DNA of 64,000 bases from Chionoecetes opilio. Its lineage: Eukaryota; Arthropoda; Malacostraca; Decapoda; Majidae. A program made the translations under genes and the position numbers. The notes under the pieces were generated by a model, which searched no databases, had not been told where the DNA came from, and saw nothing but the letters and a program-made list of their open reading frames with translations. The stretch is taken from contig JACEEZ010011608.1 in NCBI GenBank assembly GCA_016584305.1, positions 10,001 to 74,000 on the forward strand, in the 5' to 3' direction. Within the stretch, counting starts at the first letter, position 1. Each line of letters starts with the position of its first letter. Shown here one piece after another: positions 58,001 to 64,000 of this stretch.

Positions 58001-60579
58001 GTGGGGCGTGCCAGACCTCACCAACACACTCTTCGGTTCTTGTAAGTCAATTTATGAAGTTTGAATCCAAGTACGTAGTAGTACTGTACTTACAAAGGAA
58101 GTACTGCTCTTGAAAATTTACTGATCTAGTTGTATTATTTGTATGATTTCCTTCAAGTTTACAAAGATGTGATCCAATATTAGAGTCAAAAAGATTTCAG
58201 TATCTTATGTAGTTTGACCTCAGTCACTGCTGAAATTTTTGTGCGACATCTGAATGCGGTGCGATCAGAAAGTTCCGAGACAGTTTCAGTTGTAAACGAA
58301 CATAGTGGTGGATAGTCATGTGCGAGCAGCAGCAGCAGGAGTGAGTGGTAATAATTGTAGTTCAGTGTGCCACGCGGCGTCATGTCGTGTAATGCTTCAC
58401 ATAAATAAAATATCAATACAGTATTTAGGGATGGTAGCTGTTTTGCCATATGATAGGATCTAATCAAATCTCCAGATACTGTACAATGTATTTGAGGATG
58501 TAATCTCTCACCACAGATATGGGTGACCGCACTGTCTTCTCAAATCGCATCACTTATGGATTCTTGGCTGGGACGAGGGAATTCCCGTGGCAGGTGGGCA
58601 TGGTGGTGGGTGAAAAGTTCCACTGTGGGGCGTGCATCATAGGGGAACAGTGGATCCTGACGGCCGCCCACTGCGTTGTGTCGTAAGTCCTTTAAAACTA
58701 GTCTTTATACGACGCTGTTAATCTTAAAGCCTCACATTGGCACCGCTTGAAACCTATAGTGATGATGACAATCCTTTCATTTGGGGAACACTACTAGAAT
58801 GTGATTACCCATGTATGTACATTCTATTTATTTATTTATCTATTTATTTTTTGTCATACAACTGGCCTCCTGCCAAAGCAATGGGTGGCACATTAACATC
58901 ATCACATTGCCTGCCTTTCGTTTGTAACCCCTTGAGACCCAAAACATAATTTCCATTGTAATTTTGCTACCATTAGACAATTTTTAGTGAATATAAGCAA
59001 TATTTTATAGATATGACCTGTTTAGTATTCTTGCCGACTAACTAATTTGGTATATTCAGTTACTTTTCGTAATTTTATGGCTTGACAGCATACATTTTTT
59101 TATCGCAAAGGAAAGACCTGGGCGTGAAGGGGTTAATGTGGAAGGGACCACAGCCCTCCGCCCTGATGCCTCCATGTTGCATCCGGTGACACGCGGGGAA
59201 TACTATAGAATAAACATTACATATACCACTATTTAAAAAGAATACCGTAGTTCCTTTTTGAAAACATTACAGCAATTTTTTTTTTCAGTATGTTTTTGTA
59301 TGAAAAAGCATGCTCTCTAGGCGAAATTCTGCCAGTGTTCCTCTGAGTTGTTTTGCCAGTATGTTTATCAGTCCTCTTTCTCCCCATTTTCTTGTCTAGG
59401 TACAAGAACACTCCCCATAAGTTGATTTTGAACCTTGGTGACTGGGATCTCAGCACAACAAACGACGGCCCCTCATTGAACATCACGCCGGAGTCCGTCA
59501 CCGTGCACCCGCAGTACTCCCGGGCCACGCTGCAGAATGACCTGGCCATCCTCAGACTGCCTTCCAAGATCAAATTCACCGATGACATCAAGCCTATTTG
59601 TTTACCCACTGAAGGTGAGTTCCTTGTAACATTTGGAACATGTACAAAATGTTACATGTCAATACATACAGTATGTACATACATTCTCAGTTGTGAATTA
59701 GCTTCTGCAAGTGATAAGATGCAACCTATAACACTCAATCTATTGTGGAAAAATTTAGAAAAATTCACACAATGAAATTCAATTCAAAATCCCCATTGTT
59801 GACACGTAAGAGATCCTAATGACTAATACAATAGTATCACCGTCTAGAGATGCCTGCCACCAAAATTAAGGAACAAAGACACCTCATTCTAAGAATATAA
59901 ATTAATACTTACGGCCATCCATTTAACAAGCTACTCGGGTAAAGTTTGTTGGAATACTTTTTCTTATTGACCCTCCTTCAACAGATATGCAATTGGCGGG
60001 GAGGGAAGCCGTTGTTTCTGGCTGGGGCAGGAATGAAAAGAGGACGCTTCAGCCCCAGCTACATTTCTTAAGGGCTCAAGTTATCAGCACCGTTATCTGT
60101 GACACTCGATGGCATGAACAAGGGGCAGCAATAGGCTTTATTACTAAGTCCATGATGTGCATGGATGCTACTGCTGGAGACTCCTGCAATGTAAGTCACA
60201 TTATCTCTTGAATCAAGTCTATAAAGAAACTATGAAAACTTTACCTGTAAGATCCATTGTATTCTTGATGACTGCTCGGTACACACAACTTAAACCCACA
60301 CCATGCATCTTCCCAGGGTGTAGGATGTAGGTAGTGTTAAGTAACATGAACTACCTCGTGTAGGTCTCGCGGCCTCTTGTAGCTTCCTTATTTTCTTATG
60401 TTATGTTCCAGGGTGACAGTGGAGGCCCGTCCGTCATGGAGATTCCTGAGGGTTCTGGGAACTATGTGTTGGTGGGGCTGGTGTCCTTCGGGTCTGGCTC
60501 CTGTGTGGACGCCCAGCTGCCCGGTGTCTACACTAAAGTAACCCACTACAGAGATTGGATCACGAGTAACATGGTCTAG
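45699..60579 (+). CDS. Secreted CUB-domain trypsin-like serine protease (12 exons)
   Basis: Exons 45699-45736, 51450-51541, 52207-52332, 52918-53053, 55546-55676, 56046-56531, 57390-57520, 57735-58041, 58517-58682, 59400-59614, 59985-60190 and 60412-60579 join in consistent phase to about 733 residues. Order: signal peptide (1-19); a Cys-rich G-T-C-Y/E-C/C-C motif (about 47-85), as often precedes CUB in arthropod secreted proteins; CUB domain (about 88-205); Gly/Ser linker; Thr/Pro linker; Pro/Arg-rich region (about 380-450); and an S1 domain from about 492, with H in T-A-A-H-C, D in N-D-L-A-I-L and S in G-D-S-G-G-P. Asp six residues before the Ser predicts trypsin specificity. Resembles crustacean CUB-serine proteases and masquerade-type proteins. 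The Gly/Ser exon has a frame problem. Confidence 0.87.
45794..46096. mobile_element. hAT-type MITE with (AT)n core, copy 2 (inverted)
   Basis: The ends CAGTGGCGTACC and GGTACGCCACTG match 43491-43697 in reverse orientation. The core is a long (AT)n run. A clean 8-bp duplication is not evident (GTTACAC against GTGACAC). It sits in intron 1 of the protease. Confidence 0.85.
46097..47224 (+). other. Protease intron 1, first unassigned stretch
   Basis: No exon, RNA or repeat family was recognised with confidence. In particular I found no GTPase G-domain motif that could belong to the downstream GTPBP-like exon. Confidence 0.5.
47225..47969 (+). CDS. GTPBP1/GTPBP2-like protein, C-terminal exon or fragment
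   Basis: An open frame ending at TAG 47967-47969 encodes the last ~240 residues of a GTPBP1/2-type translational GTPase. The conserved pieces are [14 protein letters not shown] (end of the G domain), [10 protein letters not shown] (domain II), [23 protein letters not shown] and [14 protein letters not shown]. It looks slightly closer to GTPBP2. A GGGCGCAG acceptor precedes 47225. The GTP-binding motifs are absent from the window, and the exon lies inside the first intron of the protease on the same strand. It may be a terminal exon of an interleaved gene, a partial duplicate or a retrocopy. The reading frame is intact. Confidence 0.8.
47970..50145 (+). other. Protease intron 1, second unassigned stretch
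   Basis: It contains a CR1-like tail (48190-48260, +) and a (CT)n run (48675-48703). The rest has no recognised gene; the small open frames at 48273-48479, 49239-49581 and 49895-50110 are unsupported. Confidence 0.55.
48190..48260 (+). mobile_element. CR1-like 3' tail
   Basis: CAGGAACTACCACGTGTAGG, CTCGCGGCCTCTTGTAGC and a terminal TTCTTATG repeat. Confidence 0.8.
50146..50375 (-). mobile_element. tRNA-derived SINE, copy 2
   Basis: The minus strand begins with a tRNA-like head: box A TGGCTTAGTGGTTAAGAGCG, then a GGTTCAATTT box-B-like stretch. The body matches 44699-44945 (GGTAAAGCTGGGACT). A hAT MITE is inserted next to its 5' end. Confidence 0.7.
50384..50599. mobile_element. hAT-type MITE, 216 bp, with 8-bp target-site duplication
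   Basis: The ends CAGGGTTGCCACTC and GAGTGGCATCCCTG are inverted repeats. The octamer GTATGAAC flanks both sides exactly (50376-50383 and 50600-50607). The interior is made of AAATCCCAAGA-type repeats. Confidence 0.9.
50938..51042. mobile_element. Single arm of the 8662-8991 fold-back family
   Basis: It matches the right arm of the element at 8662-8991 (GCGACAGAAACGGTTAGCAG, CTCACCAGAAAAAAAT). No opposing arm is present. Confidence 0.7.
51290..51402 (+). mobile_element. Retroelement 3' tail ending in (AATC)n
   Basis: CTTTGCCATAGTGCCATATG, GTCTGGCACATTTCCCCC and then GGCATTAAATCAATCAATCA. The tetranucleotide tail is typical of a LINE or SINE 3' end. The family is not identified. Confidence 0.45.
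51450..51541 (+). CDS. Protease exon 2
   Basis: Acceptor CTATAG, donor AGAC|GTGAGT. It completes the signal peptide and encodes a short mature N-terminus rich in Pro and Leu ([10 protein letters not shown]). Confidence 0.75.
51580..51950. repeat. ~70-bp minisatellite in protease intron 2
   Basis: About five copies of a unit containing AGTAGATAAAGTAGTAGATA, AGAGTAGAGAGTAGTAG and TAGATCATACATACACAG. Confidence 0.9.
52078..52172 (+). mobile_element. CR1-like 3' tail
   Basis: It starts GATGAAAGGTGAATGTAGG and ends TTTTCTTGTTCTTAT, about 36 bp before the exon 3 acceptor. Confidence 0.8.
52207..52332 (+). CDS. Protease exon 3 (Cys-rich motif)
   Basis: Acceptor CACCTGCAG, donor CTCT|GTAAGT. It encodes [15 protein letters not shown] and F-C-G-L-P-G-L-C-C. 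The spacing is too short for a classical clip domain, but fits the Cys-rich motif found before CUB domains in arthropod secreted proteins. Confidence 0.85.
52375..52815. repeat. Duplicated segment enclosing a minus-strand retroelement fragment
   Basis: The sequence from TTCTTATATCTC to ATGTCCAGACAGAAGAGATA occurs twice (52375-52545 and 52690-52812). Both copies contain AGGCTTTCATGATAAGAGAA. Between them, on the minus strand (52535-52665), lies the [19 protein letters not shown] retrotransposon C-terminus. Confidence 0.7.
52846..52905 (+). mobile_element. CR1-like 3' tail abutting a splice acceptor
   Basis: GAACTACCTCGTGTAGGTCT through TTTTCTTATGTTCTTGTGTT, ending about 12 bp before the exon 4 acceptor. 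Confidence 0.8.
52918..53053 (+). CDS. Protease exon 4 (CUB, first part)
   Basis: Acceptor ACCCCAG, donor CTCAG|GTACAG. It encodes [20 protein letters not shown] and F-C-G-L-R. The donor is the first copy of the minisatellite that follows. Confidence 0.85.
53054..54195. repeat. 28-bp minisatellite starting at a 5' splice site
   Basis: About 41 copies of GGTACAGCACTTAGTAACGG plus GTGACTCA run from the exon 4 donor. Variants are GGTACAAC and GGTATAAC, with GGTATAAC increasing toward the 3' end. Each copy recreates CTCAG|GTA, a donor-like sequence. Confidence 0.95.
54486..55303. mobile_element. hAT-type MITE, 818 bp, with 8-bp target-site duplication
   Basis: The ends CAGTGGTGGGC and GCCCACGACTG are imperfect inverted repeats. 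GATCTTAC is duplicated exactly at 54478-54485 and 55304-55311. Both subterminal regions are packed with AGCGATAA / TTATCGCT motifs. No transposase is seen. Confidence 0.9.
55325..55393 (+). mobile_element. CR1-like 3' tail
   Basis: AGGAACTACCTTGTGTATGT through TTTTCTTATGATCTTATGTT, about 150 bp before the exon 5 acceptor. Confidence 0.8.
55546..55676 (+). CDS. Protease exon 5 (CUB, middle)
   Basis: Acceptor TTTGCAG, donor ACTT|GTAAGT. It encodes [19 protein letters not shown] and [10 protein letters not shown]. Confidence 0.85.
55858..56006 (+). mobile_element. CR1-like 3' end
   Basis: It encodes [17 protein letters not shown], then the conserved tail to TTATTTTCTTATGTTC. It ends about 39 bp before the exon 6 acceptor. 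Confidence 0.85.
56046..56531 (+). CDS. Protease exon 6 (CUB end and Gly/Ser linker)
   Basis: Acceptor CTCCACAG, donor ACTA|GTATGT. The 5' part ends the CUB domain ([18 protein letters not shown]). The 3' part ([11 protein letters not shown]) is in the same frame. Between them (about 56150-56468) this frame reads Leu/Ala/Val repeats, while the frame one base over reads T-D-Y-T-G-G-D-G followed by ~100 Gly/Ser residues. Third-position changes (TCT/TCC, GGT/GGC) favour the Gly/Ser frame, implying two compensating single-base indels or assembly errors. Confidence 0.8.
56795..57005. repeat. 30-bp perfect tandem repeat
   Basis: Seven identical copies of CATGGGACTCTGTAGGCAGC plus ATATCTATTT in protease intron 6. 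The unit is a multiple of three, so open frames on both strands are by-products. Confidence 0.95.
57058..57205 (+). mobile_element. CR1-like 3' end, tandem copy 1
   Basis: From TTAGGGAGCTTTAAAAGGAG to CTTATGATCTTATGTTC. It is followed directly by a second copy. Confidence 0.85.
57234..57380 (+). mobile_element. CR1-like 3' end, tandem copy 2, abutting a splice acceptor
   Basis: Nearly identical to 57058-57205. Its terminal TTCTTATG repeats end within about 10 bp of the exon 7 acceptor. Confidence 0.85.
57390..57520 (+). CDS. Protease exon 7 (Thr/Pro linker)
   Basis: Acceptor GTATTACAG, donor GCA|GTAAGA, phase 0. It encodes [11 protein letters not shown], a [10 protein letters not shown] run, then [12 protein letters not shown]. 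This is likely an O-glycosylated spacer. Confidence 0.78.
57735..58041 (+). CDS. Protease exon 8 (cationic Pro/Arg-rich region)
   Basis: Acceptor CTTGTAG, donor TTCTT|GTAAGT. It encodes [15 protein letters not shown], then [16 protein letters not shown], then R-R-R-R-P-R-P-N-R. The last third is acidic to neutral, ending [13 protein letters not shown]. The phase fits both neighbours. Confidence 0.8.
58042..58516 (+). other. Protease intron 8
   Basis: No repeat family or other gene was recognised here. Confidence 0.5.
58517..58682 (+). CDS. Protease exon 9 (S1 domain start, catalytic His)
   Basis: Acceptor CACCACAG, donor GTC|GTAAGT. It encodes the activation junction S-N-R-I-T-Y-G (in place of the usual R-I-V-G-G), E-F-P-W-Q-V-G and the catalytic T-A-A-H-C. 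Confidence 0.93.
58924..59136 (+). mobile_element. TTAA-flanked MITE (piggyBac-like), copy 2
   Basis: From GTAACCCCTTGAGACCCA to CTGGGCGTGAAGGGGTTAA. The left TTAA has mutated to GTAA. Confidence 0.7.
59400..59614 (+). CDS. Protease exon 10 (catalytic Asp)
   Basis: Acceptor TGTCTAG, donor GAAG|GTGAGT. It encodes [13 protein letters not shown], the catalytic N-D-L-A-I-L-R-L and I-K-P-I-C-L-P. Confidence 0.94.
59985..60190 (+). CDS. Protease exon 11
   Basis: Acceptor TCAACAG, donor AAT|GTAAGT. It encodes A-V-V-S-G-W-G-R-N and ends A-G-D-S-C-N, supplying the S1-pocket Asp just before G-D-S-G-G-P. Confidence 0.94.
60325..60409 (+). mobile_element. CR1-like 3' tail forming the exon 12 acceptor tract
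   Basis: The tail GGAACTACC-type sequence through TTATTTTCTTATGTTATGTT runs directly into CCAG at the exon 12 boundary. The retroelement end supplies the pyrimidine-rich tract. Confidence 0.85.
60412..60579 (+). CDS. Protease exon 12 (catalytic Ser, stop)
   Basis: It encodes G-D-S-G-G-P with the catalytic Ser, [16 protein letters not shown] and ends W-I-T-S-N-M-V before TAG at 60577-60579. Confidence 0.95.
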   Translation, partial: GDSGGPSVMEIPEGSGNYVLVGLVSFGSGSCVDAQLPGVYTKVTHYRDWITSNMV

Positions 60580-60798
60580 TTTCTCGCCTCTTTATAGCTG
60601 TCTCATCTTTTCATAAACCAACTTTAGAATATGAATATTATTTATGTTTACACATTCCTTACATTTCTAATCTCATATGTAGGCCTACTTGAACTCCAAT
60701 AGCTTCTTGACTGTAGGCTAGTGTGGAACTAACCCCCAGAGCCGAGCTGCCGGGTGCTGCTGCGGTGTGGAGGGGGTACTGCTTCATGCTTTGGTACT

Positions 60799-61012
60799 TT
60801 AACCCCTTGAGGCCCAGAACATAATTTCTATTGTACTTTGGGTATACCAAAAGACGTTTTTTGTGAATATAATCAATTTTTTTTTAGATATGACCTATTT
60901 AGTATCCTTGTCCATTAGCTAATTTGATATATTAAGCTACTTTTCGAAATTTCATGGCTAACAACAGACTATTTGATATATTAATGGAAAGGTCTGGGCG
61001 TGAAGGGGTTAA
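60799..61012 (+). mobile_element. TTAA-flanked MITE (piggyBac-like), copy 3
   Basis: Intact TTAA at both ends. TTAACCCCTTGAGGCCCAG at the left and CTGGGCGTGAAGGGGTTAA at the right. Confidence 0.75.
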
Positions 61013-61452
61013 GAGTTACCATGTGGTGATCCATTTCTATTTTGTATTATAAGAGGTGCTAAATATATAGATATTATATAGGAACATGCTAATAGACATA
61101 CATAATGATTGTTTTTTTAAAGGAACCAAAAAGGAAAAAAATGCAATGGGTTGAGCTTAGAAATGTGGGCGTCGTTGTTGGGGTTTCTGCCCGGCCGAAC
61201 AGCCCGGACAAGGAACGTGGCAATTCAACCCTTGGTGATAGCTTGAGGCATTATAGGCATTATAGCATTACAATCCACCTGAGAGCACACACTGAGTGGC
61301 AAGGCATCACACTAAAGAATGTAATCTGCTTATGTATTCTTATATATTCTGGTTTTATCAAATGTGCACTTTTAATATCCTAATGTGAAGGCTAACATTA
61401 TATGACATTTCCAGACATTCAAGAGGTGTTTTTTTCATACCAATAGCCTTTT

Positions 61453-61671
61453 GTAGGGGAGAGCGGGGCAGGTTGCATCGAGGGTAGGTTGCATCATTGC
61501 CTCTAACTCGCAGGTTATCACACGTACATCGTCTTAATACTACTACTACTACTACTACTATAAACTACTACTACTACAACTACAACAATAACAATAATAA
61601 AAAAAGTTAATGCGAGTTAGAGGCAATGATGCAACCTACCCTCGATGCAACCTGCCCCGCTCTCCCCTATA
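61453..61671. mobile_element. Fold-back element with ~58-bp near-perfect arms
   Basis: The arms (61453-61512 and 61611-61671) are inverted copies from TAGGGGAGAGCGGGGCAGG to CTCTAACTCGC. The loop contains (CTA)n and (AAC/AAT)n runs. Confidence 0.8.
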
Positions 61672-62518
61672 TGAGAAAAATAATCCCGCCCATGGTTTAG
61701 GGTCGTAAGGGTCCCATCGAAGGCAGCAACACGGAGAAGGTACATACAAAAAAATACATTCACGATATACATCTAATTTGCTTGAAATCCTCTTATTCAT
61801 AAGTTTATGCAATCATATATATACATATTGTAGGGAAAAATTAATTCATTTACAATTCAGAACTATTTGATAATACTGAATTACCCATTAAAAATATTTA
61901 CCTAATTATTGCACATAAAACAGATCTGCTTCAGCAATGGCTATAAAAAAAATTGCTACCCTCTTATTTACTACCCTACCCATTGCTACCCTCCATTTAT
62001 CATCACAAACTATTAGCTTGCCATGCACTGCCCCACCAACTGCTTTCACCTGTAAACTAGTTGTCAGGTACTAAATACTAAATCACAAAAATCACATGGT
62101 ATCTACGTACGTAGTATATCACTGTCATCAATACAGTACCTTCCTACGACTAAAATCTTTTCAAGAGGAGTGACAAGACACCTCCCGCACTAAATTGGCC
62201 CACCCCCCCTTTCTTTATTATCTTACTGTCTTCTTAGACCAAATTTCTTTATGTGCCAGAACTATATCAGAGCTGAGAAAATGCCTGTGATCTCTTGTAA
62301 CTTCCCTCTACATATGTTCCACCCAATTTGTGTACCCGGTGAATATGGAGTGTGGCATCCCCCTCTCACCACTCAGGCAGAGATACTGAAGCAGCACTCC
62401 AGTCAGCACCGTCAGCACTGCATCCCTCATAACTATACACACGTAGCTAAGCTTGCACACTTGAGCTAGCCTAAAGCTTGCTCCATCACCCTGCCCTATG
62501 TGAGCCTATGTTAGGGAT
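61672..62518. other. Intergenic, nothing recognised
   Basis: This AT-rich sequence lies between the protease and the ACADSB-like gene. The open frame at 62251-62469 is unsupported. Confidence 0.5.
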
Positions 62519-62697
62519 CTAAGAGCTATATTCCTGCCCAACAAGCTTTGCAATAGTGTTCAGCTGAATATGAGAAGTGCCTTCGTAAATGGTGCCAATC
62601 TTGCAGTCCCGGTAAAATTTCTCGACGGGATAGTCCTTGGTGAAGCCGACGCCACCCATGAGTTCTATGCACTTGGAGGTGACACGCGTGGCTACCT
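62519..62697 (-). CDS. ACADSB-like last exon
   Basis: Acceptor GTCTTTGCAG on the minus strand. It encodes [13 protein letters not shown] through [10 protein letters not shown], with stop TAG at 62521-62519. Confidence 0.93.
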
Positions 62698-63596
62698 CTG
62701 CAAAGACGTAACAGTGCACTCACTTACTGAGATGCAGCAACTACAGTGAAGCAAAATGCCAATGTAATATCTTACTTAGGGGACATGACAAAACCCTGCT
62801 TGCCCATTATACACTCGACTCTCCATTTTCCGGACCTCCTATTGTCGGATTTCGGATTTCCCGGTCATTGTCTGTCCCCGGACATATTTGGCATGACCGG
62901 ACATATGTCCAGAATAGTCCGGGACATTAAGGAAAGTACGGCATTCAAATTTCCCGCGTGGCCAGGTTCCCGGCCGTTAGTTCGGGGATGCTGCCACTAG
63001 GGGTCAGGGCGGGCGGACACAGCCGCTCGGGGTGAGTATTATCGCCACAATGCCTCCCATAGTGCCGCCCAAGGACCCAAAACGTACTAGAAAACCAGTA
63101 CACATTACTGTTTACCAGATAAAGGCCGTGAATGGCTACACCTCCCGGACTTTCGCAGTGCCCGGACTTTTGGGGTTCCCGGACCAGGCTAATCCCCTAA
63201 TAGTCCGGAAAATCGAGGGTCGAGTGTACTATGAATCAAAGTTCCAATGCAATATCTTTCTTAGGGGACATGACAAAACCCTGCTTGCCCATTATACACT
63301 CATCATAGGTTACACATGTAAAGTGGGGCTACAATCACTGATATTTTTACAGGGTGAATAGCCAATCACAGATACTGAGTTTACAAGTTATTTCAAGATT
63401 TACATACTAACTCTTTCATATATTTTACCATGTGAGTTTACAATACTTTAGAAAGCTTACCTGAGCTGTAGAGTTTGCACATGGCCGCCTGCTTGATGAA
63501 GGGCTGGCCATTCTCCCTCAGCCTTGCAGCATTGTACACCAGCAGGCGGGCAGCCTCGATCTCTGTTGCAAGGTACGCCACGGCATGCTGCATAGC
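62519..63596 (-). CDS. Short/branched-chain acyl-CoA dehydrogenase-like, last two exons
   Basis: Two minus-strand exons (63596-63461 and 62697-62519) join in phase and give the C-terminal ~105 residues of a mitochondrial acyl-CoA dehydrogenase closest to ACADSB. ACADSB oxidises 2-methyl-branched acyl-CoAs in isoleucine catabolism using FAD. The conserved stretches are [27 protein letters not shown] and [15 protein letters not shown]. The Glu of I-Y-E-G is the catalytic base in most family members. The rest of the gene lies beyond the right edge. Confidence 0.9.
62812..63226 (+). mobile_element. Tigger/pogo-like deletion derivative, 415 bp
   Basis: The ends CACTCGACTCTCC and GAGGGTCGAGTG are inverted repeats flanked by TA dinucleotides (62810-62811, 63227-63228), as for Tc1/mariner/pogo. 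Inside, from the ATG at 63050, it reads [15 protein letters not shown] and I-K-A-V-N-G. This resembles the start of a Tigger transposase before its CENP-B-type DNA-binding domain. It sits in the ACADSB intron. Confidence 0.75.
63244..63301. repeat. 58-bp direct duplication flanking the Tigger derivative
   Basis: It matches 62759-62816 with two mismatches (CTTAGGGGACATGACAAAAC, TTGCCCATTATACACTC). It ends with the first bases of the transposon terminus. Confidence 0.85.
63461..63596 (-). CDS. ACADSB-like penultimate exon
   Basis: Acceptor TTTTTAAAG, donor CTCAG|GTAAGC on the minus strand. It encodes [17 protein letters not shown] and [13 protein letters not shown]. Confidence 0.92.
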
Positions 63597-63679
63597 CTTT
63601 AAAAATATACAAGTAAGGTTATGAAGCTTCCTAAATTAAAGAAGAAGAAAAACTTAGCTCTAAATGCAATATAAAATGT

Positions 63680-63990
63680 TTAAAATGTCCCCGTATTCAA
63701 GAACAAACCCCTCGTCACCCTGGCACCTTCAAAACATCCCGCACTGCAGCCCAATAAATTCTATCATACACTTTTTCAAGGTCATGAATGCAGCATAAAC
63801 TTTCTTCCCTTTTGTTAGTATTTTTTCAATTGCAATCCTAGTGAAAAAATCTGATCCACACATCCCTTATCTTTTGTAAATCCTCCCTGCTCTTTACTAA
63901 TATTGTTCTCTGTGACCTTTCGCACTCTTTCAATCACAATATTTTCATACATTTGTCTAGCTATACACAACCTGAATGCAATAAAACACA
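63680..63990 (-). pseudogene. Degenerate non-LTR reverse transcriptase fragment
   Basis: Minus-strand translation, with frame breaks, gives E-Q-G-G-F-T-K-D-K-G-C-V-D-Q-I-F-S-L and then D-L-E-K-V-Y-D-R-I-Y-W. This is a reverse transcriptase palm signature found in RTE- and CR1-like elements. It is interrupted by stops and lies in an ACADSB intron. Confidence 0.75.
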
Positions 63991-64000
63991 TACTTGAAAT

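Overview
This is a repeat-dense eukaryotic window, most likely from an arthropod and probably a decapod crustacean such as a crab. The clues are spliced genes with GT-AG introns, an interstitial (CCTAA)n tract matching the arthropod TTAGG telomere unit, very abundant microsatellites and minisatellites, many non-LTR retrotransposon 3' ends and MITEs, and secreted CUB/serine-protease architecture typical of arthropods. The species assignment is inference.

Layout. 1-6700: simple repeats, a 1.3 kb terminal-inverted-repeat element nested in an old retroelement, a 1.7 kb G/T-only tract, a TTAGG-type tract, and three degenerate repeats inside slo intron 1. 6738-7079 (-): first coding exon of the BK potassium channel slowpoke, with a CCAAT/CRE-rich promoter region behind it. 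9200-39746 (+): an essentially complete ash2 (Set1/COMPASS core subunit) gene in 11 coding exons. One intron holds a 12.6 kb satellite with a 44-bp unit; another holds 2.65 kb of 40/42-bp repeats. 40600-45300: transposon graveyard (hAT MITE, retrotransposon reverse transcriptase, SINE, AT-core hAT element, (GA)n). 45699-60579 (+): a 12-exon secreted protease with a signal peptide, Cys-rich motif, CUB domain, Gly/Ser linker, Pro/Arg-rich linker and trypsin-like domain. A GTPBP1/2-like C-terminal exon lies inside its first intron. 62519-63596 (-): the last two exons of an ACADSB-like acyl-CoA dehydrogenase.

The genes look functionally unrelated (ion channel, chromatin, secreted protease, mitochondrial oxidation), as expected for a eukaryotic neighbourhood rather than an operon.

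I found no clearly new multi-gene system. The most notable signals are structural. CR1-like retrotransposon tails lie in sense orientation immediately 5' of many splice acceptors. A 28-bp minisatellite starts exactly at a 5' splice site, so it carries about 40 donor copies. One exon's Gly/Ser linker is out of frame with both of its flanks. A very cationic Pro/Arg exon is embedded in the protease.
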